Part shown: positions 55,401 to 62,500 of the stretch, one piece after another
Layout of the letters: every line of letters starts with the position of its first letter
Numbering within the stretch: position 1 is the stretch's first letter
Program-made: the position numbers and the translations under genes
The notes under the pieces: generated by a model
The model's database searches: none
What the model was told of the DNA's origin: nothing
The model's input: the letters and a program-made list of their open reading frames with translations, nothing else
From: Marthasterias glacialis
Taxonomy: Eukaryota > Echinodermata > Asteroidea > Forcipulatida > Asteriidae
NCBI GenBank assembly: GCA_911728455.2
Contig: OU452221.1
Span: 30,197,291 to 30,261,290 of the forward strand
Length of the DNA stretch: 64,000 bases
Direction: 5' to 3'

Positions 55401-55674
55401 TTAAGTTGCAAAGTTGCATGTCTGTTTCTCGCAATGCAGAATCACTGTCAAAGAAGTTAGGACACAGATTGTTCCTACATAGTGTTTTGTAACATAATAG
55501 TACTGGATAAAAGCAACATACACAAGAACCTATAGTGATGAATGTCATATACTTTGTTTTTGTTTTGTTCCCCCCCTCAGTATCAATATTCAACTGATGT
55601 GAACACCCTACCAGTCTCTCTAGCTGTGATTTGGAACAGGAACTTCATAATCGATAATCCACATGGCCTTACGG
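18237..55674 (+). CDS. Plexin (probably class A), 5' part of gene, ten coding exons
   Basis: Single-pass cell-surface receptor for semaphorins in axon guidance and cell migration (family knowledge). Exons: 18237-19406, 19938-20129, 22337-22471, 40051-40163, 42766-42901, 48829-49000, 51766-51974, 52705-52824, 53654-53758, 55581-55674. Every junction is GT-AG and phases agree throughout (2446 nt, about 815 residues, last exon ends in phase 1). Order seen: hydrophobic signal peptide (about residues 5-28), sema domain (about 30-500), PSI1 (from Cys508), linker, PSI2 (from Cys667), first IPT-like region (about 712-785), then a stretch ending NFIIDNPHGLT, which precedes PSI3 in class A plexins. The start is the ATG at 18237 (A at -3, G at +4); the frame is open a further 57 bases upstream but has no ATG there. 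PSI3, further IPT domains, membrane span and the GAP domain are outside the window. Class A is favoured by the last two exons; PSI2 also has class-B-like touches (FDFYDC, SCDA), so the class is not certain. Confidence 0.93.
19407..19937 (+). other. Plexin intron 1
   Basis: 531 bases. Holds the dispersed repeat at 19513 and a 46-codon open stretch after an acceptor-like TTTTTCAG (19745-19885). Confidence 0.85.
19513..19598 (+). repeat. Dispersed repeat with degenerate GAAA-hairpin motif, copy 2
   Basis: GAGAGAGACTCTGCAAGAGT then TGAAACGTGAGGCCAT and CAATTTTTTGCA, closely matching 9971-10060 over about 65 bases. It lies in plexin intron 1. Confidence 0.6.
19938..20129 (+). CDS. Plexin exon 2: sema domain, late blades
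   Basis: 64 codons, phase 0 at both ends, residues 391-454. The acceptor is ACATAG before ATAAAG; the donor is GTAAAA after AAAAAA. The translation contains QIDEAGTEYCYR, FHPLGG, EAQAIYTD and VIFLGDHHGHLKK. These align with the vertebrate plexin-A stretch around QIDDDFCGQ..PLGG and the VVFAGTRSGRIRK blade (family knowledge). The following intron holds a 22-bp minisatellite. Confidence 0.93.
20130..22336 (+). other. Plexin intron 2
   Basis: 2.2 kb. Nearly half is the 22-bp minisatellite; the rest is AT-rich with no supported feature. Confidence 0.85.
20229..21270. repeat. 22-bp minisatellite in plexin intron 2 (about 47 units)
   Basis: Degenerate repeats of ATTGGGAAAGGGTAAACCTT with unit length about 20-22 bases, G/A-rich on the plus strand. 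Larger duplicated blocks are visible (for example GTGTAAAGCTTTTATCAGG at about 20385 and 20536). Sub-types (GGAGAAGGG, GGGAAAGGG, GGGTTGGG) are clustered, showing local amplification. Confidence 0.93.
22337..22471 (+). CDS. Plexin exon 3: end of sema domain
   Basis: 45 codons, phase 0 at both ends, residues 455-499. A T-rich tract plus TTTTAG is the acceptor and GTAAGT is the donor. The sequence LRVVSPSKAELYEEEAI, then FSQDKTFIYFMTVRE, matches the last sema blade of plexins (vertebrate counterpart reads LSPNHQYLYAMTEKQ). The next exon starts 17.6 kb downstream and continues directly into PSI1, so no exon appears to be missing. Confidence 0.93.
23088..23154. repeat. Near-perfect 67-bp palindrome
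   Basis: Arms of 33 bases are exact reverse complements around a single central base (GCATCAATGTCAGAACAGTC ... GACTGTTCTGACATTGATGC). Such a structure can extrude as a cruciform. It lies in the 17.6-kb plexin intron. Confidence 0.95.
26332..26359. repeat. (CA)n microsatellite
   Basis: CAGACACACACACACATACA-type simple sequence. Confidence 0.9.
26792..27180. repeat. Diverged tandem duplication (about 190-bp unit, two copies)
   Basis: Copy 1 (about 26792-26980) and copy 2 (about 26980-27180) share TTTTTTGTTTTGTTCC, AACACTTTTGGA, CCATCATTCAT and GAAATTCCATACAAAATAAA followed by TTGTGTGTAGGTT. Copy 2 has an added short internal duplication (ACACTTTTGGAAAACTGCT twice). Confidence 0.85.
28624..28888 (+). 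mobile_element. tRNA-derived SINE, family 2
   Basis: An A-box-like TTGGCTCAGTTGTT and B box GGTTCGAATCC, followed by a body containing TGCGTGGGTTTTCCCTATTT and CATCTAAAACTGACATTTC, ending near an A-rich ATAATAAAAAATAA tail. Different from the family at 48285. It lies in the 17.6-kb plexin intron. Confidence 0.75.
32480..35893 (-). mobile_element. Apparently full-length non-LTR retrotransposon (CR1/L2/Rex1-like)
   Basis: The unit runs from about 35893 (5' end) down to 32480 (3' end). The 3' untranslated part (about 530 bases, C-rich runs on the minus strand replaced by G) ends in a short tail of AATTG-type repeats at 32480-32508, typical of CR1/L2-group elements. The 5' boundary is uncertain: the sequence abuts a fold-back element at 35899-36005. 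I found no clear target-site duplication. Confidence 0.75.
33009..35840 (-). CDS. Non-LTR retrotransposon polyprotein (APE endonuclease plus reverse transcriptase), intact
   Basis: 943 residues from the ATG at 35840; the frame is open further upstream but without an ATG. A basic N-terminus (residues 41-60) precedes an apurinic-like endonuclease with TGNAQSL (Asn71), SETW (Glu102), GDFN (220-223) and KSDHD (269-273). A reverse transcriptase follows, with NKAPGPDG (498-505), LFIDFSSAFNTI (motif A, Asp629), GVPQGCVLSP (685-694) and YADD (716-719). The C-terminal part has a reverse-transcriptase thumb-like stretch and ends with a Cys-containing tail (NFNCKFCR). The layout fits the CR1/L2/Rex1 group of LINEs, which copy themselves by target-primed reverse transcription. 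No stop or frameshift is seen and all catalytic motifs are present, so the copy is young. It lies antisense inside the 17.6-kb plexin intron. The clade call is by motif resemblance only. Confidence 0.93.
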   Translation of the reverse strand: MSVTLQQQRIVYGRNELWDLRGNRGSSAASGIALDIPEDLKKRKRGKKAGIRARLRRRRYNPPLPSILTGNAQSLSNKLDELSANIKYLNEYRDCSLMCFSETWFKDSHTSNETDIDNFICKRMDRTPESGKSSGGGVCIYINQRWCTNICVKQQYCSPDIELITVGLRPHYLPREFPQIFVTVVYIHPRADVDIASTTVADFIQDLEKQSPDAVKLIMGDFNNCDLKPIMPHYHQYVNIPTRGHRTLDKCYGNVPDAYKSYSRAPIGKSDHDMIYLLPTYKQKLKQNKPATRKVRSWNHDNMETLRSCFECTDWDVLLAQDSIEDSVSVITDYVKFCEDLIVPEKSIKIYPNNKPWLTKDFRELVKRKHMAHNSNNLPEKRKLQKEIKHLVNKCKKTYGSKIDRKFENGDPKSAWNGLKDITGFGVRNKLKVPSDDIKQFANDLNQFYGRFDSSNTHQDPAYSQLCLELASQEIGSQANIVLTTSQVEKAFKSIRTNKAPGPDGISGKTLKSCYKELACIFQRLFQWSLDTHIVPKLWKSSIITPIPKTTKPAILNDYRPVALTPIVMKCFERIVRDFLLDETQGAADPFQFAYCAHRGVDDALITLLHSIYSHLDTCKTYARALFIDFSSAFNTIRPQTLLRKLRNLNVNPHLSLWINDFLLQRSQRVRVTGVSSDITHLSTGVPQGCVLSPLLFSLFTSDFRVQSDSCIMIKYADDTVLTGLISDNDELDYRSNIDMFINWCVENYLIINVSKTKEMVFNFQRTKQTMQPVKLNEVPVEVVDEYKYLGTVVDSQLNWNSNTTKVYKKANQRLHFVRKLKSFNVNTRVLKLFYQSTIQSVLTFCSITWFNSLTISNRKKLERIVKHARRIIGDDTDGLQKLVHNSLMCKFNSILTDNTHPLNSSVVRNKSGRIRQLSLKTNRFRNSFLPHAIHNFNCKFCR
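35899..36005. mobile_element. Fold-back element, GATTTCACAAA family, copy 2
   Basis: The ends are GTGGATTTCACAAA and TTTGTGAAATCCAC (14-bp perfect). The interior is a second palindrome around ACTAGTCCTATAAGTTAGGA. It touches the 5' end of the intact LINE at 32480-35893. Confidence 0.8.
36434..36487. repeat. (ACAA)n microsatellite
   Basis: About twelve AAAC/ACAA units next to a run of purines. Simple sequence. Confidence 0.95.
39475..39553 (-). mobile_element. 79-bp insertion with hammerhead-like core and 10-bp target duplication
   Basis: The segment is flanked by exact direct repeats ACTAGGGTCT (39465-39474 and 39554-39563). On the minus strand it carries CTGATGA (39540-39534), a hairpin of six base pairs (GGACAG, loop AGCATA, CTGTCC), then GAAACG. 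CTGATGA, stem, GAAA is the order of the hammerhead ribozyme core, and such motifs are known in Penelope-like retroelements. One extra A sits between CTGATGA and the stem, and I cannot place a convincing stem III or cleavage site. A second hairpin (GGCTC/GAGCC) lies at about 39480-39495. Confidence 0.6.
40051..40163 (+). CDS. Plexin exon 4: PSI1, first half
   Basis: 113 nt, phase 0 to phase 2, residues 500-537. The acceptor is TCACGCAG and the donor is GTAGGT. The translation reads IHKIPVENCSEYTTCESCLG, then DPYCGWCSLQK. This is the cysteine-rich PSI (plexin-semaphorin-integrin) fold, with the diagnostic DPYCGWC motif. The split codon at the end (AG plus C from the next exon) gives Ser. Confidence 0.95.
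40164..42765 (+). other. Plexin intron 4
   Basis: 2.6 kb. Contains the damaged TTAA element at 40486; otherwise nothing supported. Confidence 0.85.
40486..40654. mobile_element. TTAA-ended inverted-repeat element, copy C, damaged
   Basis: The left end matches the element at 49-261 (TTAAAGGGGCTGTGTTGTCA). The right end has lost its inverted repeat, ending CGCCTTTTAA. A short internal stretch (GCTGCCTTTGTCAAACTGT) is duplicated at about 40600-40632. Confidence 0.75.
42766..42901 (+). CDS. Plexin exon 5: PSI1, second half and linker
   Basis: 136 nt, entering in phase 2 and leaving in phase 0, residues 537-582. It begins by completing the split Ser codon, followed by CTRRNETKC, which ends PSI1, then LDQCIAILSVDPPNTPR, which corresponds to the LLQCVQLTVQPRNVS linker of class A plexins. 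The acceptor is TTTTAG and the donor is GTAATA. Confidence 0.9.
43616..44009. mobile_element. TTAAAGG...CCTTTAA MITE (394 bp)
   Basis: Imperfect terminal repeats (TTAAAGGGTCTGTATACGTT and AGGTATACTTTGCCTTTAA, reading as inverted). TTAA at both ends suggests TTAA targeting (inference). It lies in plexin intron 5 and has no transposase frame. Confidence 0.75.
45055..45212 (+). repeat. GTGCCCTTG-rich dispersed repeat, copy 2
   Basis: Diverged copy: GGCCTTGGTGCCCCTTGTAA, GAAGTGCCCTTTGCAAGATG, GGCCTTGCCCTCTCAAAGAT. A 104-codon ORF covering it (44946-45260) is not like any known protein and is best read as a by-product. Confidence 0.7.
45951..46053. repeat. Inverted repeat GTGGAATACGG...CCGTATTCCAC
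   Basis: Arms of about 20 bases (GTGGAATACGGGAAAATAT / ATATTTTTCCGTATTCCAC) enclose a second internal palindrome (TCCCATAT / ATATGGGA). It is followed directly by another inverted-repeat unit, and the two may form one compound element. Confidence 0.75.
46076..46305. mobile_element. TATCTTCCAGT...ACTGGAAGATA TIR element (230 bp)
   Basis: Perfect 11-bp terminal inverted repeats. Inside, TTGAGCGTTAT and ATAACGCTCAA are also inverted. No ORF. A typical non-autonomous DNA element; it may form one compound unit with 45951-46053. Confidence 0.75.
48285..48716 (+). mobile_element. tRNA-derived SINE, family 1
   Basis: The head looks like a class II (long variable arm) tRNA: A-box-like GTGGCCTAGCAGTT near 48291 and B box GGTTCGAGTCC near 48364. 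A conserved body with CTTCGGATGGGACGTAAAG follows, and the unit ends in an ATT-rich tail (about 48700-48716). It has run-on sequence after the tRNA part and no CCA or gene-like end, so it is a SINE rather than a tRNA gene. A fragment of the same family is at 53328-53392. Confidence 0.85.
48829..49000 (+). CDS. Plexin exon 6: linker between PSI1 and PSI2
   Basis: 172 nt, phase 0 to phase 1, residues 583-640. The acceptor is CATTGCAG and the donor is GTAAAA. It reads LTLTTRGVPKLDEG, YLCKFGDF, then LQCLTPSSDALPT. This matches the plexin region VPDLSAG..C.FEDF followed by C.TPS. A tRNA-derived SINE ends only about 110 bases upstream of this exon. Confidence 0.9.
49064..49145. repeat. Hairpin repeat, arms about 33 bases
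   Basis: GTGCACTATTTGGTTTGGGT and ACCCAAACCAAACAGTGCAC face each other, extended outward by GGACAC / GTGTCC with mismatches. It begins about 60 bases after the plexin exon 6 donor, so the hairpin would form in the intron close to a splice site. Confidence 0.75.
49876..50086. mobile_element. TTAA-ended inverted-repeat element, copy B (opposite orientation)
   Basis: 211 bases, the reverse orientation of the element at 49-261. Both ends are intact (TTAAATGGGCTGTGTCGTCA and GACACAGTCTCTTTAA), and the inner sequences match when reversed (CATCTTTCCATGCACAGCCA). It lies in plexin intron 6. Confidence 0.85.
51213..51370 (+). repeat. GTGCCCTTG-rich dispersed repeat, copy 3
   Basis: Very close to copy 1 (GCCTTGGTGCCCTTGAAATT, CCTCATAGAGCTGCCCTTTA, AAGCAATCAGGCCTGC). 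It ends about 400 bases before plexin exon 7. Confidence 0.75.
51766..51974 (+). CDS. Plexin exon 7: PSI2 domain
   Basis: 209 nt, phase 1 to phase 0, residues 640-709. The acceptor is GAGCAG and the donor is GTGAGT. It reads FLRVELAIQSTETTLDIVST, then FDFYDC, SCMQC and CDWCIFENKC, the second PSI module with its spaced cysteines and the C.WC motif. FDFYDC and the SCDAS end resemble class B PSI2, while later exons look class A. Confidence 0.93.
51975..52704 (+). other. Plexin intron 7
   Basis: 730 bases. No feature seen beyond the splice sites. Confidence 0.85.
52705..52824 (+). CDS. Plexin exon 8: start of first IPT-like region
   Basis: 40 codons, phase 0 at both ends, residues 710-749. The acceptor is TGTTTAG and the donor is GTAAGA. 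It reads LLCPHIV, then ILLPAGVRSFFFLSAANLP, which matches the plexin-A stretch CPQI..VPVGV..ITLAARNLP that opens the IPT-like region after PSI2. Confidence 0.9.
52881..53016. mobile_element. AAGCCC...GGGCTT small TIR element (136 bp)
   Basis: The ends AAAGCCCGGTTTATACTTC and GAAGTATGAAATGGGCTTA are imperfect inverted repeats. It lies in plexin intron 8, just after exon 8, and only about 105 bases before the fold-back element at 53123. Confidence 0.65.
53123..53263. mobile_element. Fold-back element, GATTTCACAAA family, copy 3
   Basis: The ends are CTGGGCTCGATTTCACAAA and TTTGTGAAATAGAACCCCAG, with further inner inverted words (GATCTTAGGAG, ATCTTAAGATGAATC). It lies in plexin intron 8. Confidence 0.75.
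53328..53392 (+). mobile_element. Fragment of SINE family 1
   Basis: It contains CAGAGTGTGGGTTCGAGTCC then CACTTGTGTCCTTGAG, matching the B-box part and early body of the SINE at 48285-48716. Both ends are lost. Confidence 0.75.
53654..53758 (+). CDS. Plexin exon 9: IPT-like region
   Basis: 35 codons, phase 0 at both ends, residues 750-784. The acceptor is AATATAG and the donor is GTAAGT. It reads GYKCVLQYEDRTEEVDA, then SSLKCKPRT. This matches the class A pattern GYEC....SSLQC. Confidence 0.9.
53759..55580 (+). other. Plexin intron 9
   Basis: 1.8 kb. Only the (AATC)n microsatellite is recognisable. Confidence 0.85.
54438..54462. repeat. (AATC)n microsatellite
   Basis: Repeated GATCAATCAATCAATCAATC-type tetranucleotides in plexin intron 9. 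Confidence 0.9.
55581..55674 (+). CDS. Plexin exon 10: segment before PSI3
   Basis: 94 nt, phase 0 to phase 1, residues 785-816. The acceptor is CCCCCTCAG and the donor is GTAAGT. It reads YQYSTDVNTLPVSLAVIW, then NFIIDNPHGLT. The LPV.L.V.WN..F.IDNP block is the strongest class A signature in the window. The next exon, which should start PSI3, lies beyond 64000. Confidence 0.92.
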
Positions 55675-58600
55675 GTAAGTGGTAGTGACCTTTGAACTAT
55701 GATAGTTGTAGTAATAGTTTAATAATGGTACATTCACTAGAAAAATGTATGGCACAGTCAGCATATGTTTACATAAAACATGAACAATCTTATAGGCCCT
55801 TATTGTACACTGCAGAAAGTCTTTAGTGCTGGGTGGACAATTTCCTCACTTTTTTAGGGCCAGCCTGTCATCACCTGCATGTTGGAAAGTGATTATTCCA
55901 CATAAAATCATTGCACATTGTAAAGGATGGAAGTACTTAAGGCAAGACCACTTCCAGAGCATGTTCCTGAACTTCACTATGCCAGACGTCAACCGTGAGA
56001 ACTAGCTGTCCCAGGACAGTTGACTGCCCAGGTGTGAATTGATACATTAGATCTGACTCTAACTCAGGCAATTTGAACCTCTGCAGACACTTGGGCTGTT
56101 GAAATATGACGGATATATCTAAGGCCCTTAAAATGTCATGCAGTTGGTTTCCATTTATAAGGGAAGCATTCTGTATGCTCAAAGGTATTTTTCTTTTGAG
56201 TTTTGGGGAGTGCTCAAGGAAGGGTGTTCTTATTTTGAGATGGGACGGGGGAAGTAGTTTGCAGTCTCAAGGATGCAACGGCAGTGTTACGGTCCGTAGT
56301 TAATTACTGTATTAAGGAGACAGGTCAACCTTACTAAGGTTTCTAGAGTAGTGTTGTTTGTTAGGGAAGATCATGGTATTTTGTTTGCTTGACCTGGTTT
56401 CACAAGCTGGTTGAAAACCATGTCATTTACTTGTCTCTGGTCTTGTAGATCACTCACCAGTTTTCCAGAAAATCTAATTTCCCTACTGTGAACAATTTGT
56501 AAACAATTATCAGAACTTAAAACAGGTGCTGAATCATGCAGTAGTCTATACAGGAAAAAAGGTTGAAATAAAACATACCTTTTGCTTTTACTTCAATTGT
56601 AGGTGAAATTTAAACAAATTCATCCCTTTAATAATGGTGGACAAATTTACAAGCACTTTACTAAAGATGTACATCACTGTGTATGCTGAAGGTTTGATCT
56701 GACCTGATTTTCCTTGACAGAATTGACTTGGTTGATGTTTTAGTTTTGAAACAAACTTCAAATTGGTAATTTCCTTTGCTACCTCATGGCTACATGTATT
56801 TGCGTGGGATTGAGACAAGAGTTTGTTTGCAAGCAGCACATTACTGAATGGAAGCATCCTGTGGCTGAAGGAATTTCAAGTGTGAAGTTGGAGAGTACCC
56901 CACCTTCTTGCAAACTTGTTTTCTTTTCTTAAAAAAGGGGGTTTATCATAGTCTGTGTTTGGAAGTACGTTTAGACCCAGCGTATTGATTTCACCAGACT
57001 AGGGAGCCTTTTCATTGACGTCATAGATTGTTGCTCATTGGTCCATCCTGTGCGCCGTGCATACGCAACTGTAGGTTTCTAGTGTTTTAACGTTACTTTA
57101 CTGCTAAGATAGTGGCATGATGACATCAGTGCGTAAGGTCAATTTAGTCTTAGACCCAGTTCCCGAACATGTACAGTACATGTAGATCAACAAATGTAAG
57201 ATCAGGTTAACGCAACAAAGATGCTGACTGTGATTGCTGGGGGGAGGATGGCAGCAGTAGCTGTGAGAGAAATATTTTCTTAAGACTAAAAGTAGGCTTA
57301 ACAGTTAGCCATTGTAAACAGTGGACTAATAATGTATGGTTTTGATGACAGTAAGAGGACTGACATTGCAGGAAGTAGGTTTTGTCTAGTATGTTATTAA
57401 TGCTGTTGTTATCTCATTAGTTTGAAAGTCTTTTGACTAATTAGGGATATCCTGGGAATTAGTCAGGTCAAGTATTAAATCTCATTTTTCATCAGTCCTA
57501 CTCTTCTGATAAGTCATCAAAAACTGGCAATTTTACACTCAGCAACTGTTTCATTTATCAAAAATAATAATGCTCCAATGTGGTGGACATCAATCAGCCT
57601 CATGTCTTCTGATCAAAGAAAGTGTCACTTAATCTTTAAGGAGTTCTGTTAAAGAAACATCCTTTGTACAAGAGACTAGTCTGAGATACACATCAAGGGG
57701 TATACTTGGACAAAGTAAAGCGGAACTGACATTCGATTAAAACAACAGGTCATTGTTATATGACTTCCTTTTCAGCTGGGAATTGATTCACAGCAGATGT
57801 GCCCTCAATATCAGTGAATCATAACAAACGAGTGCTTGTTATTGCCCAATGTCATTACTTTACATTTCCTTATATTTGATTTACAAGCTCACGTACAAAC
57901 TAGGTCAATGCCATTTGGTTATTACTAATGCAAGGTAGCTAGTGCTCATCCTCCAGATGATTGCTGGATATTGCAGCCGCTTAGTTGGAATTAGGATTTG
58001 TAACTTTGTATGGTGGGAAAACAATAAAAGAAAAATCTTTCTTTTTATATATTAATTTGTTTAATTCTGAAGACAATCAGGGCGTTCTGATTGACATTAT
58101 ATACCACTGGTTCTTTTGAGGACCCTCGTTCTTGTCAGAACCAGCACAGCTCATGAGATTTATTGTTGCATATTGGCACTGCAAACCTTAGTTTCTACCA
58201 GAGTTGTCTACATTGACTAGAGCATAAACTCTTGATTCCACATGGCTTTAAAATGCAGTGCAAGTTAGCGCTCTAGTCAGTCTATAGTTTTATGGTTTCT
58301 ACATTTAGTTGGAGTTCTCCTAATTCAAGTTAAAAATTGAACCAACAAACTCAGGGCGCAAGTCTACTTTCAGGCGTGTGATTTCCCTGGATTTTTCCTG
58401 ATTTCAGGATTTTCTCAAAATCTCCTTGAGCCTTTAACCTTCTTGAAAGAAGTGAAACAGTCAGCAAATGGAGAAAGAAATAGTGCACATTGTGTCGGAA
58501 CCTGTAGTTTTGAATAAGGGGAACCCAGGCCTGTTAGCCATGTTTCAGGATTTTTCAAATTTGTCAAATTTCATCCATGCACTTTGTTTCTTAGTTTTCC

Positions 58601-59512
58601 TTAAATGTATAAATTAAAAGTCTGTGATGAAAAGCAGTCATTATAAAGCATTTCCATGTGTTACCAGCAACAAGGTAGATTCGCAGTAACGCGTGTACAT
58701 TCGCAAGAAATTGCAAGAAATTGTTGCATAATTTCATACAACTTTTGTTAAAATTAGTGCTAAAATGAAAGCGTCCACAAACCAATGCTTACAACATAGC
58801 ACTCAGAGGTCATGTCTAGAATGAAGAAATCCTTGAAGACAACTCCAGAAAGTCCTGAGTGATCGATGATTTATCCAGTACTGTACCATCACAGTCAAAG
58901 GGCCTAGAAATAAGATGACAGATGTATAAAACCATGATCAAACTAGAAGTATTCAATATCTAGATATATCTATTTTAGGATGACTCAGCAGCCGTGCATG
59001 ATATGATTAATTTTGGTCTCACAATTGGCTATTAAATCATTTGTCAGAAGTTATTTTTAACATTTCCACACAGTTCTCGTCTTTGTAGTTTATGCATGAC
59101 ACAAACACACATTTCAGTTATGTATAAATAACTTTTTTCAGGTGTTCTATTTCAGACGAGATTACCGTGGGTTATGCTAAAGCAAAACCAATTAATTGTT
59201 TGCAAAGAATTGTTTACAAACTTGAGAAATGTTTTCTCTTTCATGGTTTACTTTTTTTCCCCTTTAAATTTGGCTCCTTGCACGAAGTGTTAGAAACTGA
59301 TTAATGTAGTGGATCTTAAAGCGGAGCAACAAGTTTAGAAGGAAATTCCAGATTTTAGGGGGAAATTGGAGGGGGAAAAGACAGCTGGATGTGAAGTGCA
59401 TATTGGGCTGATAGGATAATTGACTACTGAGAAGGTCTAATTAGATATTTTGGACTGTTGGTGGTTGGTCTTAAGAATCTGACTTCGTTGGATATGACCT
59501 TTACTCCCTGGC

Positions 59513-62500
59513 TGTCCCTCCTCTTCTATCTTCTTCATTTCACTTTCATTGATCCCTCCACCACTGGTCAGCCAGAGGTTATGTTCCTCCTCTTCTATCT
59601 TCTTCATTTCACTTTCAATGATCCCTCTACCGCTGGCCAGTCAGAGGTTATGTCCCTCCTCTTCTATCTTCATTTCACTTTCATTGATCCCTCTACCACT
59701 GGCCAGCCAGAGGTTATGTCCCTCCTCTTCTATCTTCATTTCACTTTCATTGATCCCTCTACCGCTGGCCAGCCAGAGGTTATGTCCCTCCTCTTCTATC
59801 TTCACTTCACTCTCATTGATCCCTCTAATACTGGCCAGCCAGAGGTTATGTCCCTCCTCTTCTATCTTCATTTCACTTTCATTGATCCCTCTACCACTGG
59901 CCAGCCAGAGGTTATGTCCCTCCTCTTCTATCTTCTTCATTTCACTCTCATTGATTCCTCTACCACTGGTCAGCCAGAGGTTATGTTCCTCCTCTTCTAT
60001 CTTCTTCATTTCACTTTCATTGATTCCTCTACCACTGGCCAGCCAGAGGTTATGTCCCTCCTCTTCTATCTTCCTTTCACTTTCATTGATCCCTCTACCA
60101 CTGGCCAGCCAGAGGTTATGTTCCTCCTCTTCTATCTTCTTCATTTCACTTTCATTGATCCCTCTACCACTGGCCAGCCAGAGGTTATGTCCCTCCTCTT
60201 CTATCTTCATTTCACTTTCATTGATCCCTCTACCACTGGCCAGCCAGTGGTTATGTCCCTCCTCTTCTATCTTCCTTTCACTTTCATTGATCCCTCTACC
60301 ACTGGCCAGCCAGAGGTTATGTTCCTCCTCTTCTATCTTCTTCATTTCACTTTCATTGATCCCTCTACCACTGGCCAGCCAGAGGTTATGTCCCTCCTCT
60401 TCTATCTTCATTTCACTTTCATTGATCCCTCTACCACTGGCCAGCCAGTGGTTATGTCCCTCCTCTTCTATCTTCCTTTCACTTTCATTGATCCCTCTAC
60501 CACTGGCCAGCCAGAGGTTATGTCCCTCCTCTTCTATCTTCATTTCACTTTCATTGATCCCTCTACCACTGGCCAGCCAGTGGTTATGTCCCTCCTCTTC
60601 TATCTTCCTTTCACTTTCATTGATCCCTCTACCACTGGCCAGCCAGAGGTTATGTCCTCCTCTTCTATCTTCTTCATTTCACTTTCATTGATCCCTCTAC
60701 CACTGGCCAGCCAGAGGTTATGTCCCTCCTCTTCTATCTTCATTTCACTTTCATTGATCCCTCTACCACTGGCCAGCCAGTGGTTATGTCCCTCCTCTTC
60801 TATCTTCCTTTCACTTTCATTGATCCCTCTACCACTGGCCAGCCAGAGGTTATGTTCCTCCTCTTTTATCTTCTTCATTTCACTTTCATTGATCCCTCTA
60901 CCACTGGCCAGCCAGAGGTTATGTCCCTCCTCTTCTATCTTCATTTCACTTTCATTGATCCCTCTACCACTGGCCAGCCAGAGGTTATGTTCCTCCTCTT
61001 CTATCTTCATTTCACTTTCATTGATCCCTCTACCAATGGCCAGCCAGAGGTTATGTCCCTCCTCTTCTATCTTCATTTCACTTTCATTGATCCCTCTACC
61101 GCTGGCCAGCCAGAGGTTATGTCCCTCCTCTTCTATCTTCATTTCACTTTCATTGATCCCTCTACCACTGGCCAGCCAGTGGTTATGTCCCTCCTCTTCT
61201 ATCTTCCTTTCACTTTCATTGATCCCTCTACCACTGGCCAGCCAGAGGTTATGTTCCTCCTCTTCTATCTTCTTCATTTCACTTTCATTGATCCCTCTAC
61301 CACTGGCCAGCCAGAGGTTATGTCCCTCCTCTTCTATCTTCATTTCACTTTCATTGATCCCTCTACCACTGGCCAGCCAGAGGTTATGTTCCTCCTCTTC
61401 TATCTTCATTTCACTTTCATTGATCCCTCTACCAATGGCCAGCCAGAGGTTATGTCCCTCCTCTTCTATCTTCATTTCACTTTCATTGATCCCTCTACCG
61501 CTGGCCAGCCAGAGGTTATGTCCCTCCTCTTCTATTTCCATTTCACTTTCATTGATCCCTCTACCACTGGCCAGCCAGAGGTTATGTCCCTCCTCTTCTA
61601 TCTTCATTTCACTTTCATTGATCCCTCTACCACTGGCCAGCCAGAGGTTATGTCCCTCCTCTTCTATCTTCATTTCACTTTCATTGATCCCTCTACCACT
61701 GGCCAGCCAGAGGTTATGTCCCTCCTCTTCTATCTTCTTCATATCACTTTCATTGATCCCTCTACCACTGGCCAGCCAGAGGTTATGTTCCTCCTCTTCT
61801 ATCTTCTTCATTTCACTTTCATTGATCCCTCTACCACTGGCCAGCCAGAGGTTATGTTCCTCCTCTTCTATCTTCTTCATTTCACTTTCATTGACCCCTC
61901 TACCACTGGCCAGCCAGAGGTTATGTTCCTCCTCTTCTATCTTCTTCATTTCACTTTCATTGATCCCTCTACCACTGGCCAGCCAGAGGTTATGTTCCTC
62001 CTCTTCTATCTTCTTCATTTCACTTTCATTGATCCCTCTACCACTGGCCAGCCAGAGGTTATGTCCCTCCTCTTCTATCTTCTTCATTTCACTTTCATTG
62101 ATCCCTCTACCACTGGCCAGCCAGAGGTTATGTCCCTCCTCTTCTATCTTCATTTCACTTTCATTGATCCCTCTACCACTGGCCAGCCAGAGGTTATGTC
62201 CCTCCTCTTCTATCTTCTTCATATCACTTTCATTGATCCCTCTACCACTGGCCAGCCAGAGGTTATGTTCCTCCTCTTCTATCTTCTTCATTTCACTTTC
62301 ATTGATCCCTCTACCACTGGCCAGCCAGAGGTTATGTTCCTCCTTTTCTATCTTCTTCATTTCACTTTCATTGATCCCTCTACCACTGGCCAGCCAGAGG
62401 TTATGTCCCTCCTCTTCTATCTTCATTTCACTTTCATTGATCCCTCTACCACTGGCCAGCCAGAGGTTATGTTCCTCCTCTTCTATCTTCTTCATTTCAC

